A stretch of 55,892 bases of DNA from an uncultured Zoogloea sp. Its GTDB lineage: Bacteria; Pseudomonadota; Gammaproteobacteria; Burkholderiales; Rhodocyclaceae. A program made the position numbers and the translations under genes. Positions within the stretch are counted from its first letter, which is position 1. Every line of letters starts with the position of its first letter. Positions 19,462 to 27,757 of this stretch are shown piece by piece. The notes under the pieces are model-generated. The model worked only from the letters and a program-made list of their open reading frames with translations. It was not told where the DNA came from and made no database searches. The stretch covers positions 1-55,892 of the forward strand of contig CALBTT010000102.1 of the NCBI GenBank assembly GCA_937967645.1, in the 5' to 3' direction.

Positions 19462-21912
19462 ATGCTGAACAATCTATCGATCCGTGTACGCCTCCTGCTG
19501 GCCAGTACCGCGGTCCAGATCGTCATGCTGACATTGCTGCTCAGCAACAGCGGCCGGTTGATGAACGAGGCCACCACGGCCAGCCTGAACACACTCGTCG
19601 CGCAGAACGCCGCCATCCTCAATGTGGTGACCGCCACCTTCGTCCCCCAGGGGCGCTACACGGATCTGCAGGATGCGCTGGGCGAGCTTCTCAATGAGAC
19701 CAACGAAGGGCTGGTCTACGTCCGGATCGTAGACAGCGCCAGCAAGACCCGGGTCAGTGCCGGCATGCCGGGGATGAGCGCCCTGCCGCAACCCGATGAC
19801 CTCTCATCCCTCAACCTGTCGGCCGGCCCGCACTCGAGCCTGATCCACATCCGCCGCCCGGTCCTGCTGGAAAAGAACCAGGTGGGTTTCGTCCAGTTCG
19901 GCGTCTCCGTCTCGGCCCTGAGCCTGGCCCGCCAGCGCATCCTCAGCCAGGGCATCGCCATTGCCAGCGCGGAGATCCTGCTGACCCTGCTGCTGCTCGG
20001 CGCCGTAGGCTACCTGATGACCCGCAACCTGGGCCGCCTCCTCCGTGGCAGCCAGGCCATCGCCGCAGGCCAGCTGTCCCACCGCCTCCCCGACCAGGGC
20101 AGGGACGAACTCGCGCAGCTGTGCCAGCATTTCAACCGGATGGCAGAAGCCCTGCAGTCCCGCATCCAGGAACTCGAGAGCACCGCCCGCCAGCTCACCC
20201 TCAGCGAGGAGCGCTACGCCCTGGCCACGCGCGCCGCCAACGACGGCCTGTGGGACTGGGACATCGTCAGCAACAAGACCTACTACGCCCCCCGTTTCGC
20301 GGAGATCCTCGGCCTCTCCCCCGAGGACATGCAGGCGCGCCAGACCGCCATCATGAACTACCTCCACCCGGACGACCGCGAGCCCTTCCGGCTGCGCATG
20401 ATCGCCCACCTCAAGCGGGAGTCGGCCCAGCTGATGGTCGAGCACCGGGTCATCCATGCCGACGGCAGCTACCGCTGGGTGCTCACCTGCGGGATGGCCG
20501 TCTTTGATCCGGCAAGCGGCCGGGCCCTGCGCATGGCGGGCTCGATCAGCGACATCCACCTGCGCAAGCGCGCCGAGGACCAGCTGATCCATGACGCCCT
20601 CCACGACGGCCTGACCGGGCTGGCCAACCGGGCCCTGTTCGTCGAGCATCTGCAGAACACCCTGCGCCACGCCGACCGGGTGGCTGGCAGCCTGTTTGCC
20701 GTGCTGCACATCAACATCGAGCGCTTCCACGTGGTCAACGACAGCCTGGGCTACTCCTCCGGCGACGACCTGCTGCGCCTCGTCGCCGCCCGCATCCAGG
20801 CACTGGCCCGTCCCGGTGACGTCGTCGGCCGCATCGGCGGGGACCAGTTCGCCGTGCTGCTCAACGACATCTCCGACACCGGCGAAGCCATCCGCTTCTC
20901 GGAGCAGCTCCAGACCCGCCTCGCCGAGAACGCAGAGCTGAACGGACACAACCTCTACCCCAAGACCCGCATCGGCGTAGCCCTGGGCAGCGGTGGCTTC
21001 CACAACGCGGAAGACCTGATCCGCGACGCCGACAACGCCATGAACCGCTCGCGCAGCAGCCCCGAGAACACCATCACGGTGTTCCAGTCGGCGATGCATC
21101 AGCAGGTCATGCGCGACCTGCAGCTCGAATCCCAGCTCCGCGCGGCTCTTCAGGGCCAGGATCTGGTGGCCCATTTCCAGCCCATCGTCGACCTCGCCTC
21201 GGGGCGCACCTCCGGCTTCGAGGCCCTGGTCCGCTGGCCCCAGGGCAACGCGCGGCGGGTCGGGCCCGACGTGTTCATCCCCCTTGCCGAATCCCTCGGC
21301 CTGGTCCACGAACTCGGCATGCAGATGCTTGACCAGAGCTGCCGGGAGCTCCGCTCCTGGCGGGACGTCGGACTCGCCGACGACCAGGTGACGATCAGCG
21401 TCAACCTCTCCGCCCGGCAACTCACCCAGACCGACCTGGCCGACCAGATCGTCAGCTGCATCGAGCGCCACGACCTTCCGCCCAGCGCACTGAAGCTCGA
21501 GATCACCGAGGGCACGCTGGTCACCCGCAAGGAGCTGGCCACCAGCCAGCTGAGCAAGCTTCGCGCAAAAGGCCTGAAGATCCTCATCGACGACTTCGGC
21601 ACCGGCTACTCATCCCTGAGCTACCTGCATGCCATCCCCTGCGACACCATCAAGCTGGATGGCTCCTTCATCCGCGAGATCGAGCGCGACACCCGCCTGC
21701 GGGCCATCGTCGGTACGAGCATCCGCCTCGCCCATGAACTGGGCATGAGCGTCGTGGCCGAATGCATTGAAACCCGGGCTCAGGCCGACCTCCTCCGGGA
21801 GCTCGGCTGCGACTACGGTCAGGGCTACCTTTTTGCCCCTGCGCAAACTTCGGAGAAAGTCAGGGAATGGCTCGCCGCTCAACTCAAACCGGCCCAGGGA
21901 AGCCTTGCATGA
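19462..21912 (+). CDS. Membrane HAMP-PAS-GGDEF-EAL protein, likely phosphodiesterase
   Basis: An 816-aa inner-membrane c-di-GMP protein. TM at about 9-28; periplasmic domain at 30-160; TM at 165-186; HAMP at 187-240; PAS at 250-370; GGDEF domain at 378-540; EAL domain at 555-810. The GGDEF signature is GGDQF (459-463), and the metal-binding Asp of the preceding strand is Asn (HINIERF), so cyclase activity is unlikely. An RxxD inhibitory site (RPGD, 450-453) survives five residues before it. The EAL domain keeps EALVRW, SVNLS, EITE, DDFGTGYSSL and QGY, with AECIET replacing AEGVET but the Glu kept. It overlaps the next gene by ATGA, so the porin and PstS-like protein are probably partners. Confidence 0.92.
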   Translation: MLNNLSIRVRLLLASTAVQIVMLTLLLSNSGRLMNEATTASLNTLVAQNAAILNVVTATFVPQGRYTDLQDALGELLNETNEGLVYVRIVDSASKTRVSAGMPGMSALPQPDDLSSLNLSAGPHSSLIHIRRPVLLEKNQVGFVQFGVSVSALSLARQRILSQGIAIASAEILLTLLLLGAVGYLMTRNLGRLLRGSQAIAAGQLSHRLPDQGRDELAQLCQHFNRMAEALQSRIQELESTARQLTLSEERYALATRAANDGLWDWDIVSNKTYYAPRFAEILGLSPEDMQARQTAIMNYLHPDDREPFRLRMIAHLKRESAQLMVEHRVIHADGSYRWVLTCGMAVFDPASGRALRMAGSISDIHLRKRAEDQLIHDALHDGLTGLANRALFVEHLQNTLRHADRVAGSLFAVLHINIERFHVVNDSLGYSSGDDLLRLVAARIQALARPGDVVGRIGGDQFAVLLNDISDTGEAIRFSEQLQTRLAENAELNGHNLYPKTRIGVALGSGGFHNAEDLIRDADNAMNRSRSSPENTITVFQSAMHQQVMRDLQLESQLRAALQGQDLVAHFQPIVDLASGRTSGFEALVRWPQGNARRVGPDVFIPLAESLGLVHELGMQMLDQSCRELRSWRDVGLADDQVTISVNLSARQLTQTDLADQIVSCIERHDLPPSALKLEITEGTLVTRKELATSQLSKLRAKGLKILIDDFGTGYSSLSYLHAIPCDTIKLDGSFIREIERDTRLRAIVGTSIRLAHELGMSVVAECIETRAQADLLRELGCDYGQGYLFAPAQTSEKVREWLAAQLKPAQGSLA

Positions 21913-23117
21913 AACACCTCGCCGCCATCCTTCTGGCCACGCTCCAGATCCAAGCAGGCGCCGCCCTGGCCACGGAAATCGCGTCACCCTCGCCCTTCAG
22001 CGTGTCGGGCTTCGGCACGCTCGGAGCCGTCCGCACCGACAAGGACACCCGGGCCTTCCGCAGCAACACCACACAGAGCAGTGGCGCCAGCACCGAATTC
22101 AACTTCTCGGTGGACTCGGTTCTCGGGCTACAAGGCTCCTACAAGTTCAACAGCGCGCTGGACGTGACACTTCAGTCGGTCGTGCGCAAAGACTCGTCGG
22201 ACAGCTACGACCCCACACTGACCTTCGCCTTCCTGCGGGTGCACGCCACACCCGCACTCACCCTGCGTGCAGGACGCATGCGCACGCCGTTCTTCCTCTA
22301 CTCGGACTCCCTCAATCTCAACTATGCGAGCCCCTGGGTTCGCCCCCCCGTCGAGGTCTATAGTCTGAATCCATTTGCCAACCTCGACGGCCTGGACGCC
22401 TTTTACCGCCTGCCGGTCGGCGACATGGAACTCGAGTTGCACGCCTATGGCGGCCGAAGTGATCTCGACGCCCGGGAAAGCTCCGGCAACCTGACCCGCA
22501 TCCGCGGCATCAAAGCCTCGCTCAGCGACACCAGGCTGACGCTGCAGGCCAATTTCGCCAAGGCCAACCTGGCCATGTACTGGAACGGCCCAACCTTCAT
22601 ATCGCTGGGCCATCAGCTGATCGCCACCGGCAATGGACAGATCCTTGACCAGATAACGGGCTCCGGCAGCCCGACCACCTTCATTTCCACCAGTTTCCAG
22701 TACGACGACGACCGTCTGCTGCTGATCGGCGAGTATGCCGCCCGCAACGTTGATCGCTTCAGCGCCAGCGCAACAGGCTGGTACCTGACCAGCGGCTATC
22801 GCTTCGGCCCCCTCACGCCTTTCATCACCTTCGCACGGCAGCATCAGGTTGCCACCGACAACGCAGCGAACACCGGAAATCCATCCGCGGACACCGCACT
22901 CAGAGTACTCAACGCCGCCCGCAACAAGGCACAGACCAGCGTCGCCGCAGGCATGCGCTGGGACGTGAGACGCAATCTGGCCCTCAAGGCGCAACTGGAA
23001 CGCATCCAGCCCGGCCCGGACGGCCTGGGTATTCTCGTCTCCAAAGCGGTCATGGACAGCCTCAACCCGGGCGGCCCGGTTCACGTCCTCAGCCTGACGG
23101 CCGACTTCGTTTTCTGA
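21909..23117 (+). CDS. Outer-membrane porin-like beta-barrel protein
   Basis: A 402-aa exported protein. Signal peptide (MKHLAAILLATLQIQAGAALA) cleaved near residue 21; the mature chain starts with the barrel-type FSVSGFGTLGAV and alternates polar and hydrophobic strands to a C-terminal aromatic residue (SLTADFVF), the outer-membrane assembly signal. It does not resemble the general porin at 27758-28921. Start at 21909 chosen for the signal peptide and the ATGA overlap with the GGDEF/EAL gene. The substrate is not evident. Its linkage to a PstS-like protein makes an anion such as phosphate one possibility. Confidence 0.82.
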   Translation: MKHLAAILLATLQIQAGAALATEIASPSPFSVSGFGTLGAVRTDKDTRAFRSNTTQSSGASTEFNFSVDSVLGLQGSYKFNSALDVTLQSVVRKDSSDSYDPTLTFAFLRVHATPALTLRAGRMRTPFFLYSDSLNLNYASPWVRPPVEVYSLNPFANLDGLDAFYRLPVGDMELELHAYGGRSDLDARESSGNLTRIRGIKASLSDTRLTLQANFAKANLAMYWNGPTFISLGHQLIATGNGQILDQITGSGSPTTFISTSFQYDDDRLLLIGEYAARNVDRFSASATGWYLTSGYRFGPLTPFITFARQHQVATDNAANTGNPSADTALRVLNAARNKAQTSVAAGMRWDVRRNLALKAQLERIQPGPDGLGILVSKAVMDSLNPGGPVHVLSLTADFVF

Positions 23118-23121
23118 GCCA

Positions 23122-23541
23122 ATGCGTTCCATTCACGCCCTTCTGATCAGCCTTCTGCTGGCATGCAGCAGCGCAGTGCGCGCTGAGATCGTCGTGGTCA
23201 CCAGCACGCGCAGCGGCCCCATCGAACTCAGTCGCGAGCAAGCGGAAAAACTCTACCTGGGCCGCAGCACGACCCTCGGTGACGGGACACCCGTCAACCT
23301 GGTCGACCTGCCCAACGGAAGTACCCGGGACGAGTTCTACGTCAAACTGACCGGCAAGAACCCCACCCAGATCCAGGCCTACTGGTCCCGCATCGTCTTC
23401 ACGGGCCGGGCCAGCCCGCCCAAGGAGGCAAGCAGCATTGCCGAAGCCCGGCAATGGCTGACCGATACACCAAACATCATCGGCTATCTGGACCGGAGTG
23501 ATGCCACGCCCGGCCTCCGCATCCTGTTGCGACTCCCCTGA
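23122..23541 (+). CDS. Short PstS-like periplasmic protein
   Basis: A 139-aa exported protein with a signal peptide ending near residue 21 (ACSSAVRA). The mature chain (EIVVVTSTRSGPIELSREQAEKLYLGRS) resembles one lobe of phosphate-type substrate-binding proteins: the REQAEKLYLGRS and FTGRASPPKE segments recur in PstS-like proteins. It is far shorter than a true PstS (about 320 aa), so it is unlikely to be a complete transport receptor, and no ABC transporter is nearby. It starts 4 nt after the porin gene and closes the three-gene operon with the GGDEF/EAL protein. A sensing or adaptor role is inferred. Confidence 0.78.
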   Translation: MRSIHALLISLLLACSSAVRAEIVVVTSTRSGPIELSREQAEKLYLGRSTTLGDGTPVNLVDLPNGSTRDEFYVKLTGKNPTQIQAYWSRIVFTGRASPPKEASSIAEARQWLTDTPNIIGYLDRSDATPGLRILLRLP

Positions 23542-23574
23542 AACCCCAATATCGCGAAAAACTGCCGAATTAAT

Positions 23575-23584
23575 GCAAATTTGC
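23575..23584. promoter_or_regulatory. Palindrome in AT-rich intergenic stretch
   Basis: GCAAATTTGC is a perfect 10-bp palindrome inside the AT-rich gap between the PstS-like gene and the Cds6-like gene. A related ATTTGCATT follows about 25 nt later. It could be an operator for the downstream gene; nothing identifies a regulator. Confidence 0.3.
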
Positions 23585-23667
23585 GTTAGCTACGGGAATA
23601 GTTGCATTTGCATTCATTTGGCGCCCCTAAAATCTGCAGCCATCGCCAATGCGCCAGCTGCCCCGCA

Positions 23668-24462
23668 ATGAAATCCCTGACTCAATCCCAGAACTATCAC
23701 CCGAACAGCGCCCTCACCGCAGGGCAGACACTCATGTGGATCGCCGGTGGCGTCATGCTGATGTTCGTGGTGATCTCCATCCTGTTCGTGGCCAAGCTCG
23801 GCCTGGAGGGGCGACTGCCCTTCTTCCAGAAACGCCCGACCTACGTCAGCCCTGGCGCACCGGAGAACACTGCCCAGAAGGTTGCCGCCCCGCCTCCCGT
23901 CACCCCGCCCGCCCCCGCGAGCAGCACAGAGGTGCCGGCAGTGGAGGTGAATGGGGACAACCTGCGCCCGGAAGCCAAGGCGAACTTCGTCGCAGGTACG
24001 GAAAGCGTCCTCCCGGCCGACATCGCCCAGCTCTCCAAGGAAGACCAGAACAAGCACACGACCGTCCCGTCCAATCCTGCACCGGAAGCGCATGCTCCCA
24101 ATGCGGCAGAGCGTGCCGGTGGCACGGCCGAAGACGTCGCACGCAGCATCGAAGCCTGGGTCAACGACTGGGCCAGCAAGGACGTGAGCGCCTATCTCTC
24201 CCATTACGCACCGGAGTTCCGCCCTGCCAACCAGCTGGGCTACAGCAGCTGGGTGCAGCAACGCAAGGAGCGGCTCGGACGCCCCGGCGAGATCTCGATC
24301 AAGATCTCCAGCCCGGATATCAAGGTCAACGGCGAACGGGCGACAGCACGCTTCGTCCAGAATTACGCCGGTGGTGGCCAGCGCCTGTCCGAGATCAAGA
24401 CCCTCGAGCTCGTACGCGGCGAGCAGCGCTGGCTGATCGTGGCCGAGCGGATCGGCCAGTGA
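23668..24462 (+). CDS. Membrane-anchored Cds6/NTF2-like domain protein
   Basis: A 264-aa protein. One TM helix (about 25-46, TLMWIAGGVMLMFVVISILFV) is followed by a proline/alanine-rich linker (75-150) and a C-terminal NTF2-like domain (about 150-264) opening with SIEAWVNDWASKDVSAYLSHY. This domain type is found fused to L,D-transpeptidases and in envelope-associated proteins (Cds6-like), but no transpeptidase domain is present here. The topology predicts the domain is periplasmic. The start at 23668 is preferred because the upstream extension is Cys/His-rich and not conserved-looking. Function unknown; an envelope role is inferred. Confidence 0.75.
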   Translation: MKSLTQSQNYHPNSALTAGQTLMWIAGGVMLMFVVISILFVAKLGLEGRLPFFQKRPTYVSPGAPENTAQKVAAPPPVTPPAPASSTEVPAVEVNGDNLRPEAKANFVAGTESVLPADIAQLSKEDQNKHTTVPSNPAPEAHAPNAAERAGGTAEDVARSIEAWVNDWASKDVSAYLSHYAPEFRPANQLGYSSWVQQRKERLGRPGEISIKISSPDIKVNGERATARFVQNYAGGGQRLSEIKTLELVRGEQRWLIVAERIGQ

Positions 24463-24520
24463 CCCCTGGCGGGCAGTCCGCTGAGCGCCCCCCTCACGGA
24501 CGGAGCGGCACCACCTTCAT

Positions 24521-24549
24521 TTGACAGGGCCGAGGCTTTCTCGTATCAT
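24521..24549 (+). promoter_or_regulatory. Sigma70 promoter of rplU-rpmA
   Basis: A perfect -35 box TTGACA (24521-24526) and a -10 box TATCAT (24544-24549) are separated by 17 nt. The rplU start is 37 nt beyond the -10 box. This is the best promoter match in the window and fits a highly expressed ribosomal protein operon. Confidence 0.8.
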
Positions 24550-24586
24550 TTACGGTTTCCTGCAAACCCTTAATCGGAGTACATCC

Positions 24587-24898
24587 ATGTACGCGGTCAT
24601 AAAAACCGGCGGCAAGCAGTACCGTGTCACCGTCGGCGAAAAACTCAAAGTAGAACAGATACCGGCTGACGTGGACTCGCAAATCACCATCGACCAAGTC
24701 TTCATGGTCGGCGAAGGCGAGTCGGTCAAGATCGGCACCCCCGTTGTGGCTGGCGCCACCGTTACGGCCACCGTGGTTTCCCATGGCCGTCACGACAAGG
24801 TCAAGATCTTCAAGATGCGTCGCCGCAAGCACTACCAGAAGCATCAAGGTCACCGTCAGAACTACACCGAGCTTCGCATCGAAGCGATTTCGGCCTAA
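24587..24898 (+). CDS. rplU: 50S ribosomal protein L21
   Basis: A 103-aa ribosomal protein of the large subunit that binds 23S rRNA. The diagnostic N-terminus MYAVIKTGGKQYRV, central VKIGTPVVAGATV and basic KMRRRKHYQKHQGHRQ segment are all present and the length is standard. The start at 24587 is preferred over an upstream frame. It is 18 nt before rpmA, the usual rplU-rpmA pair, and lies directly behind a strong promoter. Confidence 0.99.
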   Translation: MYAVIKTGGKQYRVTVGEKLKVEQIPADVDSQITIDQVFMVGEGESVKIGTPVVAGATVTATVVSHGRHDKVKIFKMRRRKHYQKHQGHRQNYTELRIEAISA

Positions 24899-24916
24899 GC
24901 GTAAGGAGAAACCGAC

Positions 24917-25180
24917 ATGGCACACAAAAAGGCTGGCGGCAGTTCCCGTAACGGTCGCGACTCAGAAAGTAAACGCCTTGGCGTCAAGCGCTACGGCGGC
25001 CAGTTCGTCCTCGCCGGCAACATCATCGTTCGCCAGCGCGGCACCGAATACCACCCGGGCGAAAACGTCGGCATCGGCAAGGATCACACCCTGTTCGCGC
25101 TGACCGAAGGCACCGTGCAATTCACCGTCAAGGGCGCCAACAAGCGTCGTACCGTGAGCATCGTGCCCGCCGCTGAATAA
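24917..25180 (+). CDS. rpmA: 50S ribosomal protein L27
   Basis: An 87-aa ribosomal protein near the peptidyl-transferase centre. N-terminus MAHKKAGGSSRNGRDSESKR and central IIVRQRGTEYHPGENVGIG are diagnostic. The A at position 2 follows the start directly, so there is no Firmicutes-type cleaved N-terminal extension. AAGGAGAA 8-15 nt upstream is a strong ribosome binding site. Followed by an intrinsic terminator. Confidence 0.99.
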   Translation: MAHKKAGGSSRNGRDSESKRLGVKRYGGQFVLAGNIIVRQRGTEYHPGENVGIGKDHTLFALTEGTVQFTVKGANKRRTVSIVPAAE

Positions 25181-25199
25181 TTTCAGCCGGCAAGCATTC

Positions 25200-25228
25200 A
25201 AAGCCCTATCCCAGATAGGGCTTTTTTT
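25200..25228 (+). terminator. Intrinsic terminator of rplU-rpmA
   Basis: An 11-bp perfect stem (AAAGCCCTATC / GATAGGGCTTT) with a 3-nt loop runs into seven Ts. It begins 20 nt after the rpmA stop. Confidence 0.93.
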
Positions 25229-25235
25229 CATTTCG

Positions 25236-25300
25236 GGGGGGTGAATAGAGCTGCTGCGCGGCCCGATTCACCCCCCGACACTCCGCCCCATCAGTGGGGC
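25236..25300 (+). repeat. Two inverted repeats in the obgE leader
   Basis: First: GGGGGGTGAAT (25236-25246) and ATTCACCCCCC (25266-25276), 11 bp perfect, 19-nt loop. Second: GCCCCA (25285-25290) and TGGGGC (25295-25300), 4-nt loop. Both lie between the rpmA terminator and the obgE start, with no T-tract, and may shape the obgE 5' leader. Confidence 0.65.
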
Positions 25301-25323
25301 GAAGGTCACTACCGGAAGCACCC

Positions 25324-26487
25324 ATGAAATTTTTCGACGAAGCCCGTATTGAAGTCATCGCTGGAGACGGCGGTAACGGCGCAGCCACGTTCCGCCGCGA
25401 AAAATACATCCCCATGGGCGGCCCGGACGGTGGCGATGGCGGCAAGGGCGGCGACGTTTACGCTGTCGCCGACCGCAACCTCAACACCCTGATCGATTTC
25501 CGCTACAAACGCACCTTCCTCGCCGAACGGGGCGAGAACGGACGCGGCGCCGATTGCTACGGCAAGGGCGGCGACGACATCGAGCTGCGCATGCCGGTCG
25601 GCACCATCATCTCGCTGCAGGAAACCGGCGAGGTCATCGCCGACCTGGATCATGACGGCAAACGCGTGATGATTGCCAAGGGCGGCCGCGGTGGCCTCGG
25701 CAACCTGCACTTCAAGACCAGCACCAACCGCGCCCCGCGCAAGAAGACCATGGGCCAGGAAGGCGAACGCAAGAGCCTCAACCTGGAGCTCAAGGTGCTG
25801 GCCGACGTCGGCCTGCTGGGCATGCCCAACGCCGGCAAATCCACCTTCATCCGGGCGGTATCGTCCGCCAAGCCGAAGGTGGCCGACTACCCCTTCACCA
25901 CCCTCGCCCCCAACCTCGGCGTGGTGCGCACGTCCGAAAACCGCAGCTTCGTGATCGCCGACATCCCCGGCCTGATCGAAGGTGCCGCCGATGGCGCCGG
26001 ACTGGGCCACCAGTTCCTGCGCCACCTGCAGCGCACCCACATCCTGCTGCACATCGTTGACATCGCCCCCTTCGACCCCGAAGCCGATCCGGTCCGCGAC
26101 GCCCACGCCATCGTCGAAGAGCTGCGCAAGTACGACGAAGAGCTGGTCAACAAGCGGCGCTGGCTGGTCCTCAACAAGCTCGACCTGATCCCGGACGACG
26201 AGGAGCGCAAGGCACGCGTGGCCGCCTTCCTGGAAGCCTATGGCCCGGTGGACCGGCACTTCCAGGTCTCCGCCATCAGCCGTACCGGCTGCCAGGAAGT
26301 AGTGTTTGCGATCCAGGACATCCTGGACGAGGAAAAGGCCGCTGCCCAGGCCGCCGCGGATGCCGCTGCCGCACTGGCAGCCGAGTCCAGGCCTGAAGAC
26401 AGCACCGAAGACCTCGACGCCGGGGACGACTACGACGAAGAATACGAAGACGACGAAGACGAAGACGATGAGAACAGCAATCCGTAA
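25324..26487 (+). CDS. obgE: GTPase Obg/CgtA
   Basis: A 387-aa essential ribosome-associated GTPase that acts in 50S maturation and stress response. The glycine-rich Obg fold (1-158; GGNGAATFRREKY, GGKGGDVY) is followed by the G domain with G1 GMPNAGKST (about 163-171), G3 DIPG and G4 NKLD. The C-terminal tail is strongly acidic (EEYEDDEDEDDE), as in other proteobacterial Obg proteins. The start at 25324 matches the conserved MKFFDEA. Overlaps proB by 20 nt, implying coupled expression. Confidence 0.97.
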   Translation: MKFFDEARIEVIAGDGGNGAATFRREKYIPMGGPDGGDGGKGGDVYAVADRNLNTLIDFRYKRTFLAERGENGRGADCYGKGGDDIELRMPVGTIISLQETGEVIADLDHDGKRVMIAKGGRGGLGNLHFKTSTNRAPRKKTMGQEGERKSLNLELKVLADVGLLGMPNAGKSTFIRAVSSAKPKVADYPFTTLAPNLGVVRTSENRSFVIADIPGLIEGAADGAGLGHQFLRHLQRTHILLHIVDIAPFDPEADPVRDAHAIVEELRKYDEELVNKRRWLVLNKLDLIPDDEERKARVAAFLEAYGPVDRHFQVSAISRTGCQEVVFAIQDILDEEKAAAQAAADAAAALAAESRPEDSTEDLDAGDDYDEEYEDDEDEDDENSNP

Positions 26488-27586
26488 CGCCCGCCGGCTG
26501 GTCGTCAAAGTCGGCAGCGCCCTGGTCACCAACAACGGCGAAGGCCTCGCCGTCGAAGCGCTGGCCGACTGGGCCCGCCAGATCGCCGCACTCCGCGCCG
26601 AAGGGCGTGAAGTGGTGCTCGTCTCGTCAGGCGCCATCGCCGCAGGCATGCAACGCCTCGGCTGGACCAGCCGCCCGCAGGAGATGCACCAGCTTCAAGC
26701 GGCAGCAGCCGTGGGCCAGATGGGCCTGGCTCAGGCCTACGAGAGCGTATTCGCCAGCAACAGCCTGCACACCGCCCAGATCCTGCTGACCCATGCCGAT
26801 CTGGCTGACCGCACCCGCTACCTGAACGCCCGCTCCACGCTCGTCACCCTGCTGGAACTGGGCGTGGTGCCGATCATCAACGAGAACGACACGGTCGTCA
26901 CCGACGAGATCAAGTTCGGCGACAACGACACGCTCGGCGCCCTGGTGGCCAACCTGATCGACGCAGACGCCCTGATCATCCTGACCGACCAGCAAGGCCT
27001 CTATACGGCGGATCCGCGCAAGGACCCGAGCGCCACCCTGATCGGCGAAGAGCGCGCTGAAAACACCGCCCTGGAAGCCATGGCAGGCGGCGCCGGCAGC
27101 GGCATCAGCAAGGGCGGCATGATCACCAAGGTCCGCGCAGCCCAGCGCGCTGCGCGCAGTGGTGCCCACACCTGCATCGCCAGCGGCCGCGAGCCGGACG
27201 CCCTCCTCCGCGTGGCGGGCGGCAATGACATCGGCACCCTTCTTTACGCCACCAGCACCCCGCTCGCCGCACGCAAGCAGTGGCTGGCCGACCATCTGCT
27301 GCTGGCAGGCAGCCTGACCCTGGACGAAGGTGCGATCGAAGCATTGCGCGCAGACAAGAGCCTGCTGCCGATCGGCGTCACCTCAGTGGAAGGCGATTTT
27401 GCCCGCGGCGCCGTCGTGGCCTGCCGCACCCCCGATGGCAAGGAGGTGGCCCGGGGCCTGGTGAACTATGCGAGCAACGATACCCGCCGCATCCTCCGCC
27501 GCCCCTCCAGCGAGATTGAAGCCGTACTGGGCTTCATTGAGGAGCCCGAACTGATCCATCGGGACAATCTGGTACGGATAGGCTGA
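26468..27586 (+). CDS. proB: Glutamate 5-kinase
   Basis: Catalyses the first step of proline synthesis, ATP-dependent phosphorylation of glutamate. 372 aa: amino-acid kinase domain (about 1-255; KVGSALVT, LVSSGAIAAG, NENDTV, GGMITKV) followed by a PUA domain (about 280-365). The start at 26468 lies inside the 3' end of obgE, matching the conserved N-terminus (RRLVVKVGSALV). The obgE-proB order is common in betaproteobacteria. proA is not adjacent. Ends before a strong bidirectional terminator. Confidence 0.97.
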   Translation: MRTAIRNARRLVVKVGSALVTNNGEGLAVEALADWARQIAALRAEGREVVLVSSGAIAAGMQRLGWTSRPQEMHQLQAAAAVGQMGLAQAYESVFASNSLHTAQILLTHADLADRTRYLNARSTLVTLLELGVVPIINENDTVVTDEIKFGDNDTLGALVANLIDADALIILTDQQGLYTADPRKDPSATLIGEERAENTALEAMAGGAGSGISKGGMITKVRAAQRAARSGAHTCIASGREPDALLRVAGGNDIGTLLYATSTPLAARKQWLADHLLLAGSLTLDEGAIEALRADKSLLPIGVTSVEGDFARGAVVACRTPDGKEVARGLVNYASNDTRRILRRPSSEIEAVLGFIEEPELIHRDNLVRIG

Positions 27587-27602
27587 AGCCTGCCTCCCCG
27601 CC

Positions 27603-27640
27603 AAATGAAACTGGCCACCTTCGGGTGGCCAGTTTCATTT
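27603..27640. terminator. Bidirectional terminator after proB
   Basis: A perfect 17-bp stem (left arm 27603-27619, right arm 27624-27640) closes on a stable TTCG tetraloop. The stem ends in TTTCATTT on the plus strand and its complement on the minus strand, so it can work for both proB and readthrough from the porin side. Confidence 0.88.
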
Positions 27641-27704
27641 AAGCGCCAATCACCCCCGCCCTCGTTCCGGAAGGAAACGCAAACGCCAGAGCTGACGCCC
27701 AACG

Positions 27705-27730
27705 AAAAACGGGCACCCGAAGGTGCCCGT
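27705..27730 (-). terminator. Intrinsic terminator of the porin gene
   Basis: ACGGGCACC (27709-27717) and GGTGCCCGT (27722-27730) form a 9-bp stem with a TTCG loop on the minus strand. It is followed by five Ts and lies 27 nt after the porin stop. Confidence 0.9.
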
Positions 27731-27757
27731 CAATTCCTGATTCAGACGAAGTCTGAA

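Noticed and set aside
27590..27730. A small gene between proB and the porin
   Set aside because: The frame running through here is made of two terminator hairpins and has no ribosome binding site.
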